Source: Morganella morganii H1r (lineage in GTDB: Bacteria > Pseudomonadota > Gammaproteobacteria > Enterobacterales > Enterobacteriaceae). From it: DNA of 64,000 nucleotides. The notes below the pieces were generated by a model that was given only the letters and a program-made list of their open reading frames with translations, searched no databases and was not told the origin of the DNA. A program made the position numbers and the translations under genes. Each line of letters starts with the position of its first letter. Position 1 is the first letter of the stretch. Positions 60,104 through 64,000 of the stretch are shown here, piece by piece. The DNA is taken from assembly GCF_000633515.1 (NCBI RefSeq), contig NZ_AYMP01000018.1:186001-250000 (forward strand). Reading direction: 5' to 3'.

Positions 60104-60763
60104 TTATTGTTTTATTTTTAATAGATATTCAGGCGTGATTTCTTCAAACGACGAAATAATAAGATCAGCACCACGTAATAATGCATGATCTGCGGTGACG
60201 CCGACTGAAAAAACACCCGCCCTGTTCAGCGCAGTAATACCTGACTGCGCATCCTCAAAACCTATTGCATCCTGCGGCAGGACATTAACAGATGACGCTG
60301 CCTTCAGAAATATTTCAGGGTCCGGTTTACCTTTACTCAACAATGCAGGATCAACAATGGATTTAAAATAATTATCAATATTGAGTTTTTTTAAAATAAA
60401 AGGTGCATTACGGGATGCCGATGCAACGGCACACGGTATATTAAGCATATTAGCCCGGACAATAAAATCATGAACCCCGGGTAAAATATCCTTTTCGGAT
60501 AACTCCCCGAGTAATTTCACATAATAATCATTTTTCTCATCCGACAGTAATATCTTTTCCTCATGACTGTACATATCCGACTGACGGCCATACTCTAATA
60601 TTTTTTCTAATGATTCCATCCGGCTGATCCCTTTGAGGTTTTCATTAAACTCCTCACTGATATCAAATCCTGCCTTATTGGCTATATATCGCCATGCAAT
60701 ATAATGATACTTTGCTGTATCAACAATCACACCGTCCAGATCGAATAAAAATCCTGATTTCAT
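60104..60763 (-). CDS. pgmB: Beta-phosphoglucomutase (HAD family)
   Basis: PgmB converts beta-glucose 1-phosphate to glucose 6-phosphate. The 219-residue protein has the HAD motif FDLDGVIVDT (Asp8 nucleophile, Asp10 acid/base), ASASRN (motif II), the SKGKPDPEIF lysine and GFEDAQSGI (motif IV). Its start overlaps the GH65 stop by 4 bases, coupling translation. Beta-glucose 1-phosphate is exactly the product of GH65 phosphorolysis. Confidence 0.93.
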   Translation of the reverse strand: MKSGFLFDLDGVIVDTAKYHYIAWRYIANKAGFDISEEFNENLKGISRMESLEKILEYGRQSDMYSHEEKILLSDEKNDYYVKLLGELSEKDILPGVHDFIVRANMLNIPCAVASASRNAPFILKKLNIDNYFKSIVDPALLSKGKPDPEIFLKAASSVNVLPQDAIGFEDAQSGITALNRAGVFSVGVTADHALLRGADLIISSFEEITPEYLLKIKQ

Positions 60764-63456
60764 GATGTATATTCCTTTATATAATTATATGAAAACGGTA
60801 TGCCTGCTGTAATCTGATAAGTTTCATTATCAATATCGATATATGCCTCTTTATCCGCCGTGACGGATACCGATGCCGGTGAGATTAAAAAGTAATAATG
60901 AACACCGCGATGCTGTAAATTAAAACTGATACATTTCCATTCCGCCGGTAATGACGGGGAAACGGATAAACGGTCACCACGAATATCCACCCCGGCATAG
61001 GACATTACCGCCGTATTGATTGTCGCGGCCATAACACCGGTGTGAATACCTTCAGCGGTGGTTCCGCCCTGAATATCACCATAATCCGATCGCAGTGCCT
61101 GCTGATACAATTCCCGGGATAAATCGTGCAACCCGGTATCACAGGCCAGTTGTGCATGCACCACTCTGGATAATGTGGAGCCGTGAGAGGTTCGTTTTAA
61201 ATAATAATGAAGGTTTGTCTGTGCGTAATCACGACCTAAGTGATAGCCCATGTTATTCAATATCCCGGTGACATCATCACGGGAAAAATTATTGAATATC
61301 ATCAACGTATCTGCCTGCTTGGCCACCTTATAATTATCCGCACTTTTACCTTCCGCACGCAATATTCTGTCCATCCGGTAAATATTGCCGTACTTATTCC
61401 TGTAGTGTTCCCAGTCAATCTCTTTCAGGGAAAAATACCCGTCAAACTGAGCAATGACATCATCAGCAATGACCAGCGATAAATGCTGACCGGCATGACG
61501 AATTTCCCGGATAAACGCGGTGTCTTCCCCGCCGGTATTAAACTGCGGATACAGTTCAGCCAGGACGGAAAACAGCCAGGAGATCATCATATTGGTATAG
61601 GCATTATCTTTGAGCCCGGCGCTGCTGCTGCCGCTGATATGCTCATGAAATTCATCCGGCCCCATCACGCCGCTGACAGAGTAACGCCCGGTAACCTCAT
61701 CATATTCAGCTTTACTCAGCCAGAAGCGGGCAATATCTGTCAGCATTTCCATACCGTACAGCCGCATGAATTCCGCATCACCGGTATTTTTCCAGTACAG
61801 CCAGATATTATAAGCAACGGCAAGAGACACATGGCGCTGAAGATGACTGTAATCCGGATCCCAGTGACCGTTCAGCGGATTCAGGTGCACCGATTGTGTC
61901 TGCTCACTGCCGTCCAGACCGGACTGCCACGGATACATTGCGCCCTGACAACCGCTGTCCTGTGCAATTTTCCGCGCTCCCGGTAACCGGTTATAACGGT
62001 ACATCAGCAACTGGCGGGCCGTTTGCGGGAAATGCATAATATAAAAAGGCAGGATAAAGATTTCATCCCAGAAAATATGCCCCCGGTAAGCCTCTCCGTG
62101 TAATCCGCGGGCCGTCACCGACACATCGAGCTTATATTTTGCGTTACTGTAAGGTGAACACGATGACAGCAGATGAAAGATATGCAAACGTAATAACTTC
62201 TGAGACATTAAATCGCCGTCAATAACAATATCGGCCTTATCCCATAAGTTTTTCCATGCCTGCTCAGACGCTTCTGCCTGAACGGCAAAATCCGTCAGCG
62301 TTGTTTTATCCGCATCAGCCCAGTTATCCGGAAAAACAGAAGAGAGACGGATGTTAATACTTTTCTCAAGACGGTATGTTTTTCCCTTTTTCGCATGACA
62401 GGTAATAAGCTGCTGTACTTTATCAGGGCTTTCTTTTATCTGAATCTCACTGTCAGTGAAAAAATCCCCGCTTATTTTTGCGGTCACACCGATACCGATA
62501 CCCGATTGCAGTGTCCGTGCATTTAACTGTACATAACTGCCTTCCGCCCCGCGGGACAATACCCGGTAATGGTCTGATGTCAGGCTGCGGTAACGTTCCA
62601 CACCATAATTACGGGTCGTGCCGTCAATACAGGTGGCAACGGTAATCTCCGCATCAAAATTCAGGGGCGTGAAGCTGTATTCAACCGCAAACCGTTCCGG
62701 ACAGGACATATCCGCCAGCATCCGGCTGTTAATCTGAATCAGGTGTTTACGGGAATCTTCTGCAATCCAGGTCTGCGCCAGAATACCGGTTTTTAAACAC
62801 AGGTTCCGGTACAGCACTTTATTGCGGCAATTTTCCGGCGATAACCACTCACCATCGCCAATTTTTATCCGGACAGAACGGGCATCAGGAACATTCACAA
62901 AATCTTCATTGGATACCGTATTCCCGGCGACATCTGACTCAGCGCGGTTATAACAACCGGCCAGATAGGTTGCCGGGTACGCCGCCTCACCTGCCCGCAT
63001 ATCCGGCAGTGCCCCGCGTACCCCAAGATATCCGTTTGCGGTGGTTAATAATGATTCCGCAGCGTATTCTTCTTTGCCCGCCGTAAACCCGGAATAATCG
63101 ATATTCCAGCAAAGTTGTTCATATTTCTGTTTTAGTGCCTGCGCCAGATCGTTTTCTGTCAATACGCTCGTTCCCTGCTGTGCAACGAAAGGCACATTGA
63201 AGATTTCCGAAAATGACTTTTCCAGATCAATAATGGCATTACCGGCAAGTTCAGCACAAAATGCAGGATAATCCGGCACCCGCTCCCCCGTAATGACACC
63301 ACCTTTAATACCGGGAAAATCACGGCTGATTTCGGTTAAAATATCCAGACATGTTTTAACGGATATCTCACGCCAGCAAAAAGCATAGTCATATTTATCG
63401 CTGCCGGAAAAAATATCAGCCCCACTTTCTTTTACAGACACAGTCAGATAGCACAT
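60760..63456 (-). CDS. GH65 disaccharide(-phosphate) phosphorylase with extra N-terminal region
   Basis: GH65 enzymes split alpha-glucosyl disaccharides with phosphate, releasing beta-glucose 1-phosphate. From about residue 115 the GH65 pattern is clear: ESLLTTANGYLGVRGALPDM, HIFWDEIFILPFY, the catalytic acid in GPDEFHEH (Glu602), and a phosphate-loop-like RTSHGSTLSRVVHA. At 898 residues it is about 110-140 longer than usual; the N-terminal region (about 1-112) is not recognised. Next to a TreB-like PTS and pgmB, trehalose-6-phosphate phosphorylase is the best guess, but maltose- or kojibiose-type phosphates cannot be excluded. Confidence 0.85.
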   Translation of the reverse strand: MCYLTVSVKESGADIFSGSDKYDYAFCWREISVKTCLDILTEISRDFPGIKGGVITGERVPDYPAFCAELAGNAIIDLEKSFSEIFNVPFVAQQGTSVLTENDLAQALKQKYEQLCWNIDYSGFTAGKEEYAAESLLTTANGYLGVRGALPDMRAGEAAYPATYLAGCYNRAESDVAGNTVSNEDFVNVPDARSVRIKIGDGEWLSPENCRNKVLYRNLCLKTGILAQTWIAEDSRKHLIQINSRMLADMSCPERFAVEYSFTPLNFDAEITVATCIDGTTRNYGVERYRSLTSDHYRVLSRGAEGSYVQLNARTLQSGIGIGVTAKISGDFFTDSEIQIKESPDKVQQLITCHAKKGKTYRLEKSINIRLSSVFPDNWADADKTTLTDFAVQAEASEQAWKNLWDKADIVIDGDLMSQKLLRLHIFHLLSSCSPYSNAKYKLDVSVTARGLHGEAYRGHIFWDEIFILPFYIMHFPQTARQLLMYRYNRLPGARKIAQDSGCQGAMYPWQSGLDGSEQTQSVHLNPLNGHWDPDYSHLQRHVSLAVAYNIWLYWKNTGDAEFMRLYGMEMLTDIARFWLSKAEYDEVTGRYSVSGVMGPDEFHEHISGSSSAGLKDNAYTNMMISWLFSVLAELYPQFNTGGEDTAFIREIRHAGQHLSLVIADDVIAQFDGYFSLKEIDWEHYRNKYGNIYRMDRILRAEGKSADNYKVAKQADTLMIFNNFSRDDVTGILNNMGYHLGRDYAQTNLHYYLKRTSHGSTLSRVVHAQLACDTGLHDLSRELYQQALRSDYGDIQGGTTAEGIHTGVMAATINTAVMSYAGVDIRGDRLSVSPSLPAEWKCISFNLQHRGVHYYFLISPASVSVTADKEAYIDIDNETYQITAGIPFSYNYIKEYTS

Positions 63457-63476
63457 ATTAAATTCACTTTATTAAT

Positions 63477-64000
63477 TTACAGAGAAGTTACCAGGGTGCC
63501 TTTGCGCTGCTGATAACGATACATCATCATTGTTAATAAGATCGGAACAACAATGGCGACTATCATGGCAACAAGGTAAATACCCCAGAAAGCAGGCTGA
63601 ATAGACAGAATTCCCGGAATACCACCGACACCAATACCATTGGATAACACATGCGCAAAACCGCAAATTAATCCTGCCAATGCGGCACCAATCATGGCGC
63701 ACAGCATCGGGAAACGGTAACGCAGGTTTACACCGTACATCGCCGGTTCGGTCACACCCAAATAGGCAGATATTGCCGCCGGAATCGTTATTTCGCGTTC
63801 GTCCTTTTTGCGGCTCATAATAATGATGCCGGCAACCGCAGAGGCCTGGGCAATATTTGATAGTGCAATGATAGGCCAGATAGGTGTTCCGCCAATGCTT
63901 TGCGTCAACTGCATATCAATAGCCAGCGTGGTGTGATGCAACCCGGTAATGACCAGCGGCGAGTAGAAAAAACCAAATATCATTGAGCCGATTAATGCAT
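63477..64000 (-). CDS. PTS permease EIIC, trehalose (TreB)-like, C-terminal part
   Basis: The frame is open to the window end; about 174 residues are visible. It shows glucose/sucrose/trehalose-family EIIC features: TGLHHTTLAIDMQL, GGTPIWPIIALSNIAQ, AYLGVTEPAMYGVNLRYRFP and the C-terminal ANGIGVGGLPGILS-like stretch (here SNGIGVGGIPGILSIQPAFW), close to TreB. It would import and phosphorylate the sugar with EIIB (outside) and a EIIA-Glc. The GH65 gene begins 20 bases after its stop, so they form one operon. Confidence 0.85.
   Translation of the reverse strand, partial: ALIGSMIFGFFYSPLVITGLHHTTLAIDMQLTQSIGGTPIWPIIALSNIAQASAVAGIIIMSRKKDEREITIPAAISAYLGVTEPAMYGVNLRYRFPMLCAMIGAALAGLICGFAHVLSNGIGVGGIPGILSIQPAFWGIYLVAMIVAIVVPILLTMMMYRYQQRKGTLVTSL

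Noticed and set aside
63121-63456. GH65 N-terminal region as a ROK sugar-kinase remnant
   Set aside because: Only a faint likeness (a short IFNVPFVAQQ stretch before an ND pair); no ATP or zinc motif, so not claimed.

Overview
The window looks like a chromosomal segment of an Enterobacterales bacterium of the Morganellaceae type, with Morganella morganii as my best guess. This is inferred from close E. coli-like housekeeping proteins, roughly 50% GC in those genes, and E. coli-type gene blocks joined in a different order. No species-specific marker was tested.

Left part, core genes. At 1-9.3 kb lies the rlmH-mrdA-mrdB-rlpA-dacA-ybeD-lipB-lipA block (cell elongation, peptidoglycan remodelling, lipoic acid synthesis), then a DMT-family exporter and cspE on the minus strand. 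At 9.5-11.3 kb are ogt (alkylated-DNA repair) and mnmH (tRNA 2-selenouridine synthase), both minus. At 11.4-24.7 kb is a second E. coli-like block: nrdHIEF (class Ib ribonucleotide reductase with recognisable Fur and NrdR sites), proVWX (osmoprotectant ABC importer with a proU-like promoter), a YgaY-like MFS protein, and mprA-emrA-emrB (drug efflux). At 25.2-32.3 kb, after one orphan small gene, come yfiF (minus), tapT/yfiP, patZ, pssA and yfiM, as in E. coli but without trxC.

Right part, accessory genes. From about 32.3 kb the intergenic DNA becomes AT-rich. A 1134-residue autotransporter with an AIDA-like repeat passenger is followed by a minus-strand DUF6499/DUF2285-type regulator. From 37.4 to 58.6 kb a single plus-strand cluster encodes a type VI secretion system: tssA, tssB, tssC, hcp, tssE, tssF, tssG, vgrG, a DUF2169-pentapeptide protein, a second pentapeptide protein, a DUF3540 protein, a DUF4150 (PAAR-like) protein, tssJ, tssK, tssL, tssM and a 117-residue orphan. 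The TssL carries an OmpA-like domain, and VgrG ends in 33 back-to-back 7-residue repeats. No tssH/clpV and no recognisable toxin or immunity gene is present in the window.

The right end (58.6-64 kb, minus strand) is a sugar operon: a TreB-like PTS permease (cut by the window edge), a GH65 phosphorylase with an extra N-terminal region, a beta-phosphoglucomutase, and a carbohydrate porin with an N-terminal coiled coil. Together these suggest uptake of a glucose disaccharide as its phosphate, then phosphorolysis rather than hydrolysis.

The most unusual material is the T6SS spike module: the VgrG heptad-repeat stalk, the DUF2169/pentapeptide/DUF3540/DUF4150 set, and the orphan last gene. Second are the phosphorolytic PTS operon and the ICE-type regulator beside the T6SS. 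All functions are assigned by reading the protein sequences; no database search was run.
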